A DNA stretch of 64,000 nucleotides from Brachybacterium sp. P6-10-X1 (GCF_001969445.1 NZ_CP017297.1:806001-870000); one strand, 5' to 3'. Positions 27,200-36,728 are shown, numbered from the stretch's first letter. A program made the numbers and translations. The notes: generated from the letters alone by a model not told the origin.

Positions 27200-27858
27200 G
27201 ATCTCTCCACGTCCGTCGGTGGCGTGGTCGTGGCGTCTGTGGCCGTCGTGGCCAGGTACGCGTCGAGCATCGAACGGTCCCTCAGCAACGGGACGGTGTA
27301 GATCTCGAGCAGCGGGCCGAGGATCCGCTCCGTGTACCCCCGCAGCCAGCCCGGCAGCTCCTCGAGGTCCATCCGGTCGCGCTGGGCGGGCAGCTGGAGC
27401 AGCAGCGCGCCGAGGGCCATCTCGGTGAGCACCTGCGCCCGGCCCTGCGGATCGCGGCTGGGTGTGATGGTGCCGGAGCGTTCGCCCTCGGCGAAATACG
27501 CGACCGTGGCGGCGGCGAAGTCGTCGACCAGCTGGATCGCCAGAGGACCGCCGGCCTGCAGACGGCGCAGCACGTACCCGACCACCGGGGCGTACTGCTC
27601 GGTCTGGGCGAGCTGGGTGAGCAGCTCCCCGGAGCCGCTCTGCACCAGACGGGACTTCTCCCGCCGCGTGACCTCCAGCGCCCGGGCGTCACAGGCCTCC
27701 AGCAGCGTCGCACGGGAACCGTAATGGTGGATGATCAGGCCTGCACTGACCCCGGCGTCCTCGGCCACCCGGCGCAGCGGTGCGCCGAGTCCGTCGGCCG
27801 CGAAGCGGTGCAGCGCGGCCTGCAGGATTCGTTCCTCGGCGGGGGCCGACTCTGCCAT
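27196..27858 (-). CDS. TetR family transcriptional regulator
   Basis: A 220-residue protein. The N-terminal HTH reads AALHRFAADGLGAPLRRVAE and DAGVSAGLIIHHYGSRATLL, the usual TetR arrangement with a His-Tyr-x-Ser-Arg turn. The ligand-binding domain follows with Leu-rich helices. I chose ATG 27858 because AAGGAGAG lies 4-9 nt upstream; the longer frame would read through the 11-bp repeats. It is the first gene of the exporter operon, which it probably represses through a site in the 27859-28055 gap. Confidence 0.9.
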   Translation of the reverse strand: MAESAPAEERILQAALHRFAADGLGAPLRRVAEDAGVSAGLIIHHYGSRATLLEACDARALEVTRREKSRLVQSGSGELLTQLAQTEQYAPVVGYVLRRLQAGGPLAIQLVDDFAAATVAYFAEGERSGTITPSRDPQGRAQVLTEMALGALLLQLPAQRDRMDLEELPGWLRGYTERILGPLLEIYTVPLLRDRSMLDAYLATTATDATTTPPTDVERS

Positions 27859-27908
27859 GGCTCTCCTTCGCAGGTACTCCCCGTCCGCGACGAGGAAGGG
27901 GGCCGACG

Positions 27909-27952
27909 GTGCACCGGCCGGGCACCGGCAGTGCACCGGCAGTGCACCGGAC
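27909..27952. repeat. Four tandem 11-bp repeats in the TetR/histidine-kinase intergenic region
   Basis: Units start at 27909, 27920, 27931 and 27942 and read GTGCACCGGCC, GGGCACCGGCA, GTGCACCGGCA and GTGCACCGGAC. The period is 11 bp, about one helical turn, so the GTGCACCGG cores fall on one face of the DNA. The array is 50-95 bp upstream of the TetR start and about 105-145 bp upstream of the kinase start. It is a candidate cooperative operator for the response regulator or the TetR protein. Confidence 0.7.
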
Positions 27953-28055
27953 GAATCTGGCTGACCAGACGCCCACCAGGCTATACGTGTGTTCAATCCG
28001 GCACAAGGGTGGAGCGCTGGCAAGGGCCCCGGCTCTCACGGCTAGGGTCGTCGAC

Positions 28056-29396
28056 ATGAGCGAGCAGCAGGCGAGGGGCCAGGGTCTCCCCGCACGGAGA
28101 ACCCCGGATGCCCCGGATGTCCCCGGTGCCCCGGAGAACGCGGACGCCCTGGGGACGGACCTCACTCCGACGCCCTTCGCCGCCGCGCTGCGCTGGGCCG
28201 TCCATGTCCTCGTCTACCTCATGGTCATGCTCGCGACCGGTCTCGCCCTGGCACCGCCTCCCTCGGCCGACGGCTGGATCACCGTCGCGCTGCTGGCTCT
28301 GTTCACCGCCGTGTACTCCCTCGGCGCCCGCCGCGCCCTGCGACACCGGGCCGGGCCCCAGGGGTCCTGGAGCGCCCTGACCTACCTGCTGCCCAGCATC
28401 GCGATCTGGTCCTGCACCTTCGCCGTCGGACCCGACGCCGTGTGGGTGGCCTTCGGCCTCGACTTCGCCGTGCTCTACGCGCTGCCGCTGATCGGTGGGC
28501 TGATCGCCCTCGTCGTCGTCACCGTGATCGGTGTGCTCGGGTACGGCGGGTGGTCCTCCGACCCCGTGCCCGGCGAGGTGGCCGGCCCCATGATCGGGGC
28601 GCTGGTCGCCCTCGCCGTCGTCGTGACGGTCCGAGCTCTGCAGCGGGAGGTGGACCGGCGCACCCGCCTCGCGCGGCAGCTCGCCGCCGCCCGCGACACC
28701 ATCGCCGAGCAGACCCGTGCGGCGACCACCGCCGCTGAACGTGACCGCATCGCGAGCGAGCTCCACGACACGGTCGCCCAGTCCAACCTCTCGATCCACC
28801 TGCTGCTGGACGCGGCCACCGCCGCCCTCGAGCGCGAGGAGCCGGGCGAGGCCGGCGCCCTGGTGCAGGAGGCCCGGGCGGCAGCCGCCCGCACCGGCAT
28901 GCAGACCCGTCGCTTCGTCGACGCCGCCGAGGTGGAGGTCCCCTCCGGTGCCGCGCTGCGCCACGAGCTGCAGCGCCTCGTGGCCGATGCCGCCACGGCC
29001 GGACGCACCCGGATCGACCTGCGCGAGGAGATCGACGACGAGGAGCTGGAGGCCCTGCCGCGCAGCACCGCCCGCGCCCTGCTGCGCCTGGTCGAATCCC
29101 TGCTGGCCAACGTCATCCAGCACGCCGACGCCTCGCGCACCATGGTCACCCTCGGGATCCACGAGGAGGAGCTGCTGCTGGACGTCGTCGACGACGGGCG
29201 CGGCTTCGACCCGGACCTGGTGGCCGGGTTCGGACTGCGCTCGGCGCGGGCGCGCGCCGCCTCCGTCGGCGGCAGGATGCTCATCGAGTCCGCCCCTGGC
29301 AGCGGCGCCGCCGTCCAGGTGGTGCTGCCGCTGTCCCAGGAGCCCCCGGCTCCCCCCGACCCCTCCGTCCCCACCGACCGCGAGGAGACCCCATGA
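28056..29396 (+). CDS. Membrane histidine kinase, NarL-partner (HisKA_3) type
   Basis: A 446-residue protein. The N-terminal 45 residues are soluble, then five or six membrane helices (residues 47-190), a short coiled coil, and the dimerisation box ERDRIASELHDTVAQ with the phospho-accepting His near residue 234. The ATPase domain has the N box LLANVIQHADA and G box VVDDGRGFDPD with GFGLRSARARA. ATG 28056 follows from context. The response regulator ATG overlaps its stop. It diverges from the TetR-ABC operon, so the system may sense the compound that the exporter removes, as in other kinase/exporter modules. Confidence 0.9.
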   Translation: MSEQQARGQGLPARRTPDAPDVPGAPENADALGTDLTPTPFAAALRWAVHVLVYLMVMLATGLALAPPPSADGWITVALLALFTAVYSLGARRALRHRAGPQGSWSALTYLLPSIAIWSCTFAVGPDAVWVAFGLDFAVLYALPLIGGLIALVVVTVIGVLGYGGWSSDPVPGEVAGPMIGALVALAVVVTVRALQREVDRRTRLARQLAAARDTIAEQTRAATTAAERDRIASELHDTVAQSNLSIHLLLDAATAALEREEPGEAGALVQEARAAAARTGMQTRRFVDAAEVEVPSGAALRHELQRLVADAATAGRTRIDLREEIDDEELEALPRSTARALLRLVESLLANVIQHADASRTMVTLGIHEEELLLDVVDDGRGFDPDLVAGFGLRSARARAASVGGRMLIESAPGSGAAVQVVLPLSQEPPAPPDPSVPTDREETP

Positions 29397-30016
29397 TCCG
29401 AGTGCTGCTGGCCGACGACCACGCGATCGTGCGCCGAGGCCTCGTCGCCGTGCTCGGCGCGGACAGCGAGCTGGAGGTCGTCGGCGAGGCCGCGACCCCG
29501 CAGGAGGCCGTGCTGCTGGCCCGCTCGAGGGCGCCGGACGTGGTGGTGCTGGATCTCCGGTTCGGGGTGGGGCAGCAGCGCGGCACCGACGTGATCCCCG
29601 ATCTCCGACGGGCCCCGTCACGACCCGCGGTGCTGGTGCTGACCACCTACGACAACGACCAGGACGTCACCGCGGCGATGGACGCCGGGGCCGCCGGGTA
29701 CCTGCTGAAGGACTCCCCCGCCGAGGAACTGGTGGCCGCCGTGCAGCGCGCCCGCAGCGGGGCCGGCACCGTGGACCCACGGATCTCCCGGCGGCTCCAG
29801 GAGCGCCCGGCGGACACCGCGCTCAGCGCGCGGGAGCTGGAGGTGCTCACCCGGGTCGCGGCCGGGCGCACCAACGCGCAGATCGCGAGCGACCTCTTCC
29901 TGTCCCAGGCGACCGTGAAGACGCATCTCGTGCACGTCTTCGACAAGCTCGCCGTCACGAGCCGCACCGAGGCGGTGGCCCGAGCCCGGTCCCGGGGGAT
30001 CCTGCGACCGGAATGA
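29393..30016 (+). CDS. NarL/FixJ-family response regulator
   Basis: A 207-residue protein. The receiver has LLADDHAIVRRGL (acidic pocket), VVVLDLRFG with the phosphorylatable Asp near residue 55, LTTYDNDQDV and LLKDSPAEELV (conserved Lys). The C-terminal LuxR HTH reads LSARELEVLTRVAAGRTNAQ and LFLSQATVKTHLVHVFDKL. The phospho-Asp loop DLRFGVGQQRGTDV is somewhat longer than usual. It overlaps the kinase gene by 4 bp (ATGA). It converges on the PD-(D/E)XK-like gene. Confidence 0.93.
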   Translation: MIRVLLADDHAIVRRGLVAVLGADSELEVVGEAATPQEAVLLARSRAPDVVVLDLRFGVGQQRGTDVIPDLRRAPSRPAVLVLTTYDNDQDVTAAMDAGAAGYLLKDSPAEELVAAVQRARSGAGTVDPRISRRLQERPADTALSARELEVLTRVAAGRTNAQIASDLFLSQATVKTHLVHVFDKLAVTSRTEAVARARSRGILRPE

Positions 30017-30068
30017 CGGGCCGACGCGCCCGGAGCCGGCGTCGATCGTCGGCCCCGCGCATCGGGGG

Positions 30069-30986
30069 TCAGTCGAGCGCGTCGATGCCGCCCTTGGCGC
30101 GCAGCAGGGACAGCAGCAGGTCCTTGGGCCCGGAGGCGGCCCCGAGTGCGCACTCGTCCGGCTCGAAGGACCAGGCGCTGCGCAGGGAGCGGAACACCTC
30201 GAACTCGGCGTCACCGGTGCGCAGAGGCACCGCCTGGTACCCGCCCGCCTCCGGAAGGTGGATGATGAACGCCCCGGTCAGCTCGGGCATCTCCCGCACG
30301 GCGCCGTCATCGTCCAGCAGCTGTTCGGCGCGGCAGACCGCCACCCCCTGCAGCGCGTAGTCACCCCGGACCTTCTTGGAGGTCTTGATGTCGGCGCTGA
30401 GCAGCGTGTTACCGATCCGCACGATCGCGTCGGTGGTCCCGGCGTAGCCGACGGTGTGGTTGACGACGGTCTGCTCGACCTCGACGAACTCGGGCTGGAA
30501 GGCCTCCAGGAAGCGCGCGTAGCCGTCCAGTCGCACATCCGCCCGGGCGATCAGCGCCCGGGGATCCTTCTCCGCCGTGAACGCTCCCTGCTCGGAGCGC
30601 ATGGTCTCGGCGATGGCGCTGACCTCGTCGGCCGACGGGCGGGAGCCGCTGATCCCCCACAGCTCGCAGGCGGCATGGACCAGGGTCCCGAAGTCCGCGG
30701 CGCTGCGGGTGTACTCCGGAGCGGCGGCGGCGATGCGCTTCTGGGAGCCCCACTTGTCCCGGGAGACGCGGGAGATCTCCGCAGCGGCGCGGTCCGGGTT
30801 GCGGTCCAGCCAGGCATACATCTCCAGGGCGCGCTTCGAGGCCATGGTCGCGTACCAGCCCTGCAGGAAGTCCTTCGCGCGCATCCCCGAGACCGTGGTG
30901 ATCGACGGGTACAGCAACGGGCCCTCGGGCTCGAGTCGGTACATGCGGCCGCGCGGGGTGTCGGCGCTGAGCGTGGGGGTGGTCAT
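30069..30986 (-). CDS. Probable PD-(D/E)XK superfamily protein
   Basis: A 305-residue soluble protein. YAGTTDAIVRIGNTLLSADI followed by KTSKKV fits the core D-x(n)-(D/E)xK of PD-(D/E)XK nucleases, with Asp at TTD and D-I-K as motif II. GTLVHAACELW upstream resembles the conserved His/helix of RecB/Cas4-type domains, and YALQGVAVCRAEQLL resembles the Q-x(n)-Y-type motif after the active site. This suggests a RecB-like exonuclease of phage or chromosomal type. No helicase or Cas genes are adjacent. Its role is unknown. Confidence 0.55.
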   Translation of the reverse strand: MTTPTLSADTPRGRMYRLEPEGPLLYPSITTVSGMRAKDFLQGWYATMASKRALEMYAWLDRNPDRAAAEISRVSRDKWGSQKRIAAAAPEYTRSAADFGTLVHAACELWGISGSRPSADEVSAIAETMRSEQGAFTAEKDPRALIARADVRLDGYARFLEAFQPEFVEVEQTVVNHTVGYAGTTDAIVRIGNTLLSADIKTSKKVRGDYALQGVAVCRAEQLLDDDGAVREMPELTGAFIIHLPEAGGYQAVPLRTGDAEFEVFRSLRSAWSFEPDECALGAASGPKDLLLSLLRAKGGIDALD

Positions 30987-31144
30987 GGCTCCTCGGGAGC
31001 GCGCCGGCGGGCGCGGTGGACGGCGGGGACGGGGACGACAGGGACCACGGTACGACGCGACCGCGGTCCGCGGATGCTGCTGGGCCCGGACGCGCCGGAG
31101 GGTGCGCGCGGGTCACAGCCTCCCGACGGGAACCGGCCGCCTCG

Positions 31145-34100
31145 TCATTCCTCGCTGTCGAAGATGAGACGTTCGGCGATCAGCCGAGCCCGACGGGTCA
31201 GGCGCAGGTACCGCTCCTCGAGATCGGAGGCGGAGGTGTCATCGCCGTCGATCAGCCAGGCCAGGGCGAGCAGCTCGGTGCGGTCCGAGGGCAGCACATC
31301 GCCCTCGCGCCGCTTCCACAGGAACAGGCAGCGGCGCACCTGCCAGGCCAGGGCCCAGGCCTCGGTGAGCTCCTCCGTCTCGCGCCTCGTGAGCAGCTCC
31401 GCCTCGGCAGCGGCCTCGAGCTGGGTCAGGGTGTGAGTGGTGCGCAGACCCTCGACCTCGTGCCCGTGCTCCAGGGCGAGGATCTGCGCGCACCATTCGA
31501 CATCGGTCATGCCGCCGCGGCCCAGCTTCAGATGCCGGGAGGGGTCCGCATTGCGCGGCAGGCGCTCCGACTCGACCCGCGCCTTCATGCGCACGATCTC
31601 CCGGCGCGAGGACTCGTCCAGCCCGCCGGCGGGATACCGGTGGCGGTCCATCTCCTCGATCAGCTCCTCGGCGACCGCGGCCGAGGCCACGACGGGGCGG
31701 GCCCGCAGCAGCGCCTGCTTCTCCCAGGTCTGGGCGTCGCGCCGGTAGTACTCGGTCCACGCCTCGAGGCTGCGGGCCAGCGGCCCGACCTTCCCCTCCG
31801 GGCGCAGATCGGCGCTGACCTTCATGTCCGTCCCGGCGGCGGGGGCGTTGAGGATCCGCTGCGTCTGAGTGGCCACGGCGATCGCGATCTCCCCGGCGCT
31901 GCTGCCCGCGCCCCGGTCGATCACCAGGAACTGCACGTCGGCGTCGGAGGCATATCCCATCTCTCGTGCCCCGAAGCTGCCCTGGGCGAGGATCGCCATC
32001 TCGATGCCGAGCGCGCGGGCCGGGTCCGAGCGTCGCTCCCGCAGCCGCTCGGCGGTGTCGATGTCGACCTCGTCGACCTCGTCGAGGGTCTCCGCGTCGT
32101 CATCGACCACCTCCCGTTCCCGCGCCACGACGTGGAAGGCGACGAGCAACCCGGCCTCGAGCACGGCCTCGGCCAGATCCGTCAGCGCGCGCGAGACCTG
32201 CGCGGGCGTGGCCACGCCCGTGAGGTGCGCCAGGGCGATGCGCAGCAGCTCCCGGCTGCGGGAGCGGCGCAGCACGTCCCGTGCGACCTCCACGGAGTCC
32301 ACCCGGGAGATGACGGCCAGGAACTCGCGGCCCAGCACGTCGCGGGCCAGCGGCCGCAGCAGCTCGTCGCGGGCCAGCCAGCGCACCGCCTCCGGGATCT
32401 GCTCGAGCTGCTCGCCCACGAAGCGGCTGGCCGCCAGGACCCGGGTCAGTCGCTTGGCGGCGAGGCCGGAGTCGCGCAGCAGCCCCAGGTACCAGTGGGC
32501 GGAGCCGATCGTGTCCGAGAGGCGACGGAAGGAGAGCAGCCCGAGGTCGGGGTCGATCCCGTCGGCGAACCACTCGAGCATGGCCGGCAGCAGCTGGCGC
32601 TGGATCTTCGCGCGCCGCGAGATGCCCTCGGTCAGCGCCGAGATGTGGTTGAGCGCGCGGGTGCCGTCGCGGTACCCGATCGCGGCCAGGCGGGCGGTGG
32701 CCGATTCCGGGGTCAGGGAGATCTGGCCGTCGGACAGCTGCGAGGCGGTCACCAGCAGCGGTCGGTAGAAGATCTCCTCGTGCAGCTGGCGCACCCGGCG
32801 CCGGGTGCGGTTGTAGCGCTGGTGGAACTGGTCCTGGGTCAGCCCGAGGGTGCGGGCCAGTCGCCGCAGGTCGGCGCCCGAGGTGGGCAGCACCTGCGTG
32901 CGCCGCATCCGATGCAGCTGCAGCCGGTGCTCGATGCAGCGCAGGAACCGGTAGGCCTCGTCCATCTCGGCGACGTGGTCGCGGGAGATGAACCCGCCCT
33001 CCCCCAGCCGCGCCAGGGACTCCAGGGTGGAGCGGCTCTGCAGGCGGGGGTCGGTGCGGCCGTGGACCATCTGCAGCAGCTGCACGGTGAACTCGACGTC
33101 GCGCAGCCCGCCGGGGCCGAGCTTGATGTTGCGGTCCACTTCGCCGCGCGGGATGTGGGCGACGACACGACGGCGCATCGCCCGGGTGTCCTCGACGAAG
33201 CTGTCGCGGGTGGAGGCCTGCCACACCCACGGCTCGACCATCTCCTCGAAGGCACAGCCCAGGGGGGCGTCCCCGGCGGCGGCGCGAGCCTTGAGCAGGG
33301 CCTGGAACTCCCAGGAGTGCGCCCACTGGTCGTAATAGCGGCGGTAGGAGTCCAGCGTGCGCACCAGCGGACCGTCCTTGCCCTCGGGCCTGAGGTTCGC
33401 ATCGACCTGCCAGAGGGACCCCTCGCCGGTCCGGTCCGAGGCGGCGCGGGCCAATTCCCGGGCCAGCGCGGAGCCGAGGGCGACCAGTTCCTCCTCGTCC
33501 GCCTCGCCGTGGTCGTCGCCGGCATTCTCCTGGGCCGGGGCGATGACGTGCATGACGTCGACGTCGGAGAGGAAGTTCAGCTCCCGCGCACCGGTCTTGC
33601 CGAGCGCGATCACGGCCCAGCGGATCTTCTCGTGCCCGGTCACCGCGGCGCGGGCGATCGCCCCGGCGGCATCGAGAGCCGCATCGGCGAGGTCGCTCAG
33701 CGCCGCCGAGACCTGAGGCTGCAGCGCCGTGGGATCGGGGGCGAGGACGTCGGCCGCCGCGATCTGCACCAGGCGCTCGTGGTAGGCGACCCGCAGCGCA
33801 TCGCGCATCTCGCGCGCGCCGTCGTCCGCGACGGGGACGGGCGCCGACGGGTCCGCGCCCACGGCGCGCAGCAGCGCATCGCGCACGTCGGCGGCGCCGA
33901 CGGCCAGCTGGTCGTCCCCCTCGCGCAGCGTCTCGAGGCTCTCGGGGTGGCGGGCGAGGAAGTCGCCGAGAGCGACCGAGGTGCCCAGCAGACGGATCAG
34001 TCTCTCGCCGTGGCCCCCGCTGGTCCCGACGGAGCCCAGGAAGTCGTCCATCAGGGCGCGCTGGCCCGATTCCTGGGCGGACTCGGCAAGGCGCAGCAGG

Positions 34101-34264
34101 CCGAGCACGGCATCGTCCCCGTCAGCCGTCGCGCCGAGGCGCTGGACCGCTCCCTTCCCGAGAGCGGCCAGGACCGGATCGTCCAGGAACCTCTGGACCC
34201 GGTCGGTGCGGCTGAACCCCAGGCGCGCGAGGGCACCGGTGGTGGTGGGTGGTTCGGTCGCCAT
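31145..34264 (-). CDS. glnE: Bifunctional glutamine synthetase adenylyltransferase/adenylyl-removing enzyme
   Basis: A 1039-residue protein with two nucleotidyltransferase halves. The N-terminal one has VIALGKTGARELNFLSDVDV near residue 220 and the C-terminal one AILAQGSFGAREMGYASDAD near 760, with a central helical regulatory part. It attaches AMP to, or removes it from, glutamine synthetase according to nitrogen state. ATG 34264 has GGGAGGAGG upstream; the frame continues into glnA2 but that part is not coding. It lies downstream of glnA2 in the same direction, as in mycobacteria (Rv2221c-Rv2222c). Confidence 0.95.
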   Translation of the reverse strand: MATEPPTTTGALARLGFSRTDRVQRFLDDPVLAALGKGAVQRLGATADGDDAVLGLLRLAESAQESGQRALMDDFLGSVGTSGGHGERLIRLLGTSVALGDFLARHPESLETLREGDDQLAVGAADVRDALLRAVGADPSAPVPVADDGAREMRDALRVAYHERLVQIAAADVLAPDPTALQPQVSAALSDLADAALDAAGAIARAAVTGHEKIRWAVIALGKTGARELNFLSDVDVMHVIAPAQENAGDDHGEADEEELVALGSALARELARAASDRTGEGSLWQVDANLRPEGKDGPLVRTLDSYRRYYDQWAHSWEFQALLKARAAAGDAPLGCAFEEMVEPWVWQASTRDSFVEDTRAMRRRVVAHIPRGEVDRNIKLGPGGLRDVEFTVQLLQMVHGRTDPRLQSRSTLESLARLGEGGFISRDHVAEMDEAYRFLRCIEHRLQLHRMRRTQVLPTSGADLRRLARTLGLTQDQFHQRYNRTRRRVRQLHEEIFYRPLLVTASQLSDGQISLTPESATARLAAIGYRDGTRALNHISALTEGISRRAKIQRQLLPAMLEWFADGIDPDLGLLSFRRLSDTIGSAHWYLGLLRDSGLAAKRLTRVLAASRFVGEQLEQIPEAVRWLARDELLRPLARDVLGREFLAVISRVDSVEVARDVLRRSRSRELLRIALAHLTGVATPAQVSRALTDLAEAVLEAGLLVAFHVVAREREVVDDDAETLDEVDEVDIDTAERLRERRSDPARALGIEMAILAQGSFGAREMGYASDADVQFLVIDRGAGSSAGEIAIAVATQTQRILNAPAAGTDMKVSADLRPEGKVGPLARSLEAWTEYYRRDAQTWEKQALLRARPVVASAAVAEELIEEMDRHRYPAGGLDESSRREIVRMKARVESERLPRNADPSRHLKLGRGGMTDVEWCAQILALEHGHEVEGLRTTHTLTQLEAAAEAELLTRRETEELTEAWALAWQVRRCLFLWKRREGDVLPSDRTELLALAWLIDGDDTSASDLEERYLRLTRRARLIAERLIFDSEE

Positions 34265-34305
34265 CTCTGCCTCCTCCCTGCTCCTGACTCCTGCCCGCGG
34301 GGTGC

Positions 34306-35643
34306 TCAGACCCTGCTGAAGGTCGAGGCGAGCTCGTAGGCGGTCACCTGCTCGCGGTAGCGCTGCCACTCCTGCTGCTTGTCGCGCAGGAAGAACTCGA
34401 AGACCTGCTCGCCGAGGGTGGAGGCCATCAGCTCGGAGCTCTCGAAGGTCTCCAGCGCCCGGAACAGGTCGGTGGGCAGCGGTTCGATGCCCATCGCGCG
34501 CCGCTCCCGCTCGGTGAGGTCCCAGACCGCGTCCTCGGCGCCCTCGGGCAGCTCGTACTCCCCCTCGATGCCAGCCATGCCCGCGTTCAGCAGCACCGCG
34601 AGGGCGAGGTAGGGGTTCGCAGAGGAGTCCAGTCCGCGGAACTCGACGCGGGAGCTGGTGCCCTTGGTGGGCTTGTGGAACGGCACCCGCACCAGGGCAG
34701 AGCGGTTGTTGTGGCCCCAGCAGACGTAGCTCGGGGCCTCCTGCGCGCCCCACAGCCGCTTGTAGGAGTTCACCCACTGGTTGGTCACCGCACTGTACTC
34801 GGGGGCGTGGCGCAGCAGCCCGGCGATGAACTGGCGGCCCATCCGGGAGAGCCCGTACTCCGCGCCGGGCTCGTGGAAGGCGTTCCTGCCGCCCTGGAAC
34901 ATCGACAGATGGGTGTGCATGCCGGAGCCGGGCTGGTCGATCATCGGCTTGGGCATGAACGTCGCCACCTGCCCCATCGACAGGGCGACCTCCTTGACCA
35001 CGGTGCGCAGGGTGATGATGTTGTCCGCGGTGGTCATCGCGTCCGCGTAGCGCAGGTCGATCTCGTTCTGCCCGGGCCCGTTCTCGTGGTGGGAGAACTC
35101 GACCTGGATGTTCATCGCCTCCAGGTGCTGGATGGCGGTGCGCCGGAAGTCCTGTCCCTGACCGCGGTGGACGTGGTCGAAGTAGCCGGCGTTGTCGATC
35201 GGACGCAGCCGCTCCCCCCGCCGGTACGGCTCATCGAACAGGTAGAACTCGATCTCGGGGTGGGCGAAGAACTCCAGGCCCTTCTCCTCCGCCCGGGACA
35301 GCGCCTCGCGCAGCACGCGGCGGGGATCGGAGGCGGCGGGCTCCCCGTCCGGAGTGAGCACGTCGCACATCATCCGGCCGGTGGCGTTGACCTCTCCGCG
35401 CCAGGACAGCAGCTCGAAGGTGGACGAATCGGGGCGCAGGATCATGTCCGACTCGTAGCTGCGGGTGAGCCCCTCGATCGTGGAACCGTCGATCCCGATG
35501 CCCTCGGTGAAGGCGGTCTCGAGGTCCGACGGGGAGATCGCGATGGATTTCAGCGTCCCGGCGATGTCGCAGAACCACAGGCGGACGAAGCGCACGTCGC
35601 TGTCGGAGACCTTCCGGATGACGTCGTCGTGGAAATGTTCCAT
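34306..35643 (-). CDS. glnA2: Glutamine synthetase type I, GlnA2-like
   Basis: A 445-residue GSI-alpha-like enzyme. GIDGSTIEGLTRSYESDM is near residue 50, FMPKPMIDQPGSGMHTHLSM near 230 and RVEFRGLDSSANPYLALAVL near 330. It is about 30 residues shorter than GlnA1, and the C-terminal region (ELPEGAEDAVWDLTERER) has no adenylylation Tyr motif, so GlnE control is not expected. GlnA2-type enzymes can have low or altered activity. It is 41 bp upstream of glnE and probably in the same transcript. Confidence 0.9.
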   Translation of the reverse strand: MEHFHDDVIRKVSDSDVRFVRLWFCDIAGTLKSIAISPSDLETAFTEGIGIDGSTIEGLTRSYESDMILRPDSSTFELLSWRGEVNATGRMMCDVLTPDGEPAASDPRRVLREALSRAEEKGLEFFAHPEIEFYLFDEPYRRGERLRPIDNAGYFDHVHRGQGQDFRRTAIQHLEAMNIQVEFSHHENGPGQNEIDLRYADAMTTADNIITLRTVVKEVALSMGQVATFMPKPMIDQPGSGMHTHLSMFQGGRNAFHEPGAEYGLSRMGRQFIAGLLRHAPEYSAVTNQWVNSYKRLWGAQEAPSYVCWGHNNRSALVRVPFHKPTKGTSSRVEFRGLDSSANPYLALAVLLNAGMAGIEGEYELPEGAEDAVWDLTERERRAMGIEPLPTDLFRALETFESSELMASTLGEQVFEFFLRDKQQEWQRYREQVTAYELASTFSRV

Positions 35644-35793
35644 GGGGCCAGTGTGCCTCAGGGACGACGCTCGTCGCCCCCGCCGGAAGCAGGCGGCACC
35701 ACGGATCGCGGCATGACGGATGGGCGGCCCCCGGACGACCGAGAAACCGCCCGTCCGTATCGCATCGGCCGATCTCGGCCATCGGCCGACGGA

Positions 35794-36429
35794 TCAGCCC
35801 GCGATGTACCACGTGCCGTCGTCGGCCTTCTCCATCCCGAGCTCGGTGCCGGCCGCCGAGATGGTGATCGACCCGTCGTCGTTGCCCTCCGCCTCGAGGA
35901 CGTCCTCGGTGATCATGTCGACGACCTCCGGCGAGAACTGCTCCATCTGTCCGCTGGCATCCAGTTCCTCGACGCATGCGGCGAGGCCGTCGCCGCTGGC
36001 CGGCTCACCGGTGCTGGGATCCAGCATGACGCTGCACGCCGCTTCGGCGTCATGGTCACCGAGGGCCTCGAAGAACGTGAGCACCTGCTGCTTGGCGGCG
36101 CCGAGATCTTCCTCGGTCACCTCTGTGCCGGACGCGGCGTCATCCCCGCCGCCGTCCGTCGCGGCATCCTCACCGCCCTGATCGGTGGCGGCGTCGTCCC
36201 CGTCGGACGCGGCACCATCCCCTTCTCCGGCGGCGGCGTCCGCCCCCTCGTCCTCGGCGCCGGCGCCGTCCTCGCCCTCCCCGGCAGGCTGCTCCTCGCC
36301 CGCCGGGTCCTCCGAGCCGTCGTCGCCGCCCCCGAGGAGGCTGCCGCAGGAGGACGCTCCCGCCACGATGGCGAGGGCCCCCAGGCCTGTCGCCGCACCC
36401 CGAAGCGTCCTACGCATGATCGTCGTCAT
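35794..36429 (-). CDS. Secreted lipoprotein with acidic linker and C-terminal globular domain
   Basis: A 211-residue protein. The signal peptide MTTIMRRTLRGAATGLGALA leads to the lipobox VAGASSC with Cys near residue 28. About 70 residues of Gly/Asp/Glu/Ala repeats follow, then a globular domain with two Cys (AACSVMLDPSTG, LAACVEEL) that could form a disulfide and a VTMITEDV-like NTF2-type tail ending in KADDGTWYIAG. The ATG is chosen for its GGAGG at -9. The function is unknown; the tail resembles DUF4878-like extracytoplasmic domains. Confidence 0.8.
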   Translation of the reverse strand: MTTIMRRTLRGAATGLGALAIVAGASSCGSLLGGGDDGSEDPAGEEQPAGEGEDGAGAEDEGADAAAGEGDGAASDGDDAATDQGGEDAATDGGGDDAASGTEVTEEDLGAAKQQVLTFFEALGDHDAEAACSVMLDPSTGEPASGDGLAACVEELDASGQMEQFSPEVVDMITEDVLEAEGNDDGSITISAAGTELGMEKADDGTWYIAG

Positions 36430-36728
36430 GTCCTGTTCCTCCCTCATCACCCACGTGGCGTCGGCGTCCGTCCCGACTCGTGAACAGAGTGCCATGAGTT
36501 CGGAGGTGTGGGTATGGGGAGAACTCCCCGCCCGGCCTGCGGGACATCCCCGGCGGGTGGCCCGGCCGGGCCGCAGCCGTCGCGGCGACGCGCGCAGCTC
36601 ACCGGGGCGCCGCACGCGGATGGGCGCGGATAGGCTGGGTGCTCACCGGTCACGTCGGCCGCCCGGCCCGCGCAGGACCGGCGGTCCCCTCGGCCACCGT
36701 CTCCCTCGATCCGTCCAGGAGCATCATC

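Noticed and set aside
27909..27952. Possible CRISPR-like array
   Set aside because: Units are 11 bp with no spacers, so this is a tandem repeat. No CRISPR array or cas gene was seen anywhere in the window.
31016..34339. 1107-residue plus-strand frame across glnE
   Set aside because: Shadow of glnE, which carries both nucleotidyltransferase motifs on the other strand.
34265..34777. N-terminal extension of glnE by 171 codons
   Set aside because: It overlaps the end of glnA2 and has Arg/Gly-rich shadow composition; ATG 34264 has a strong SD.
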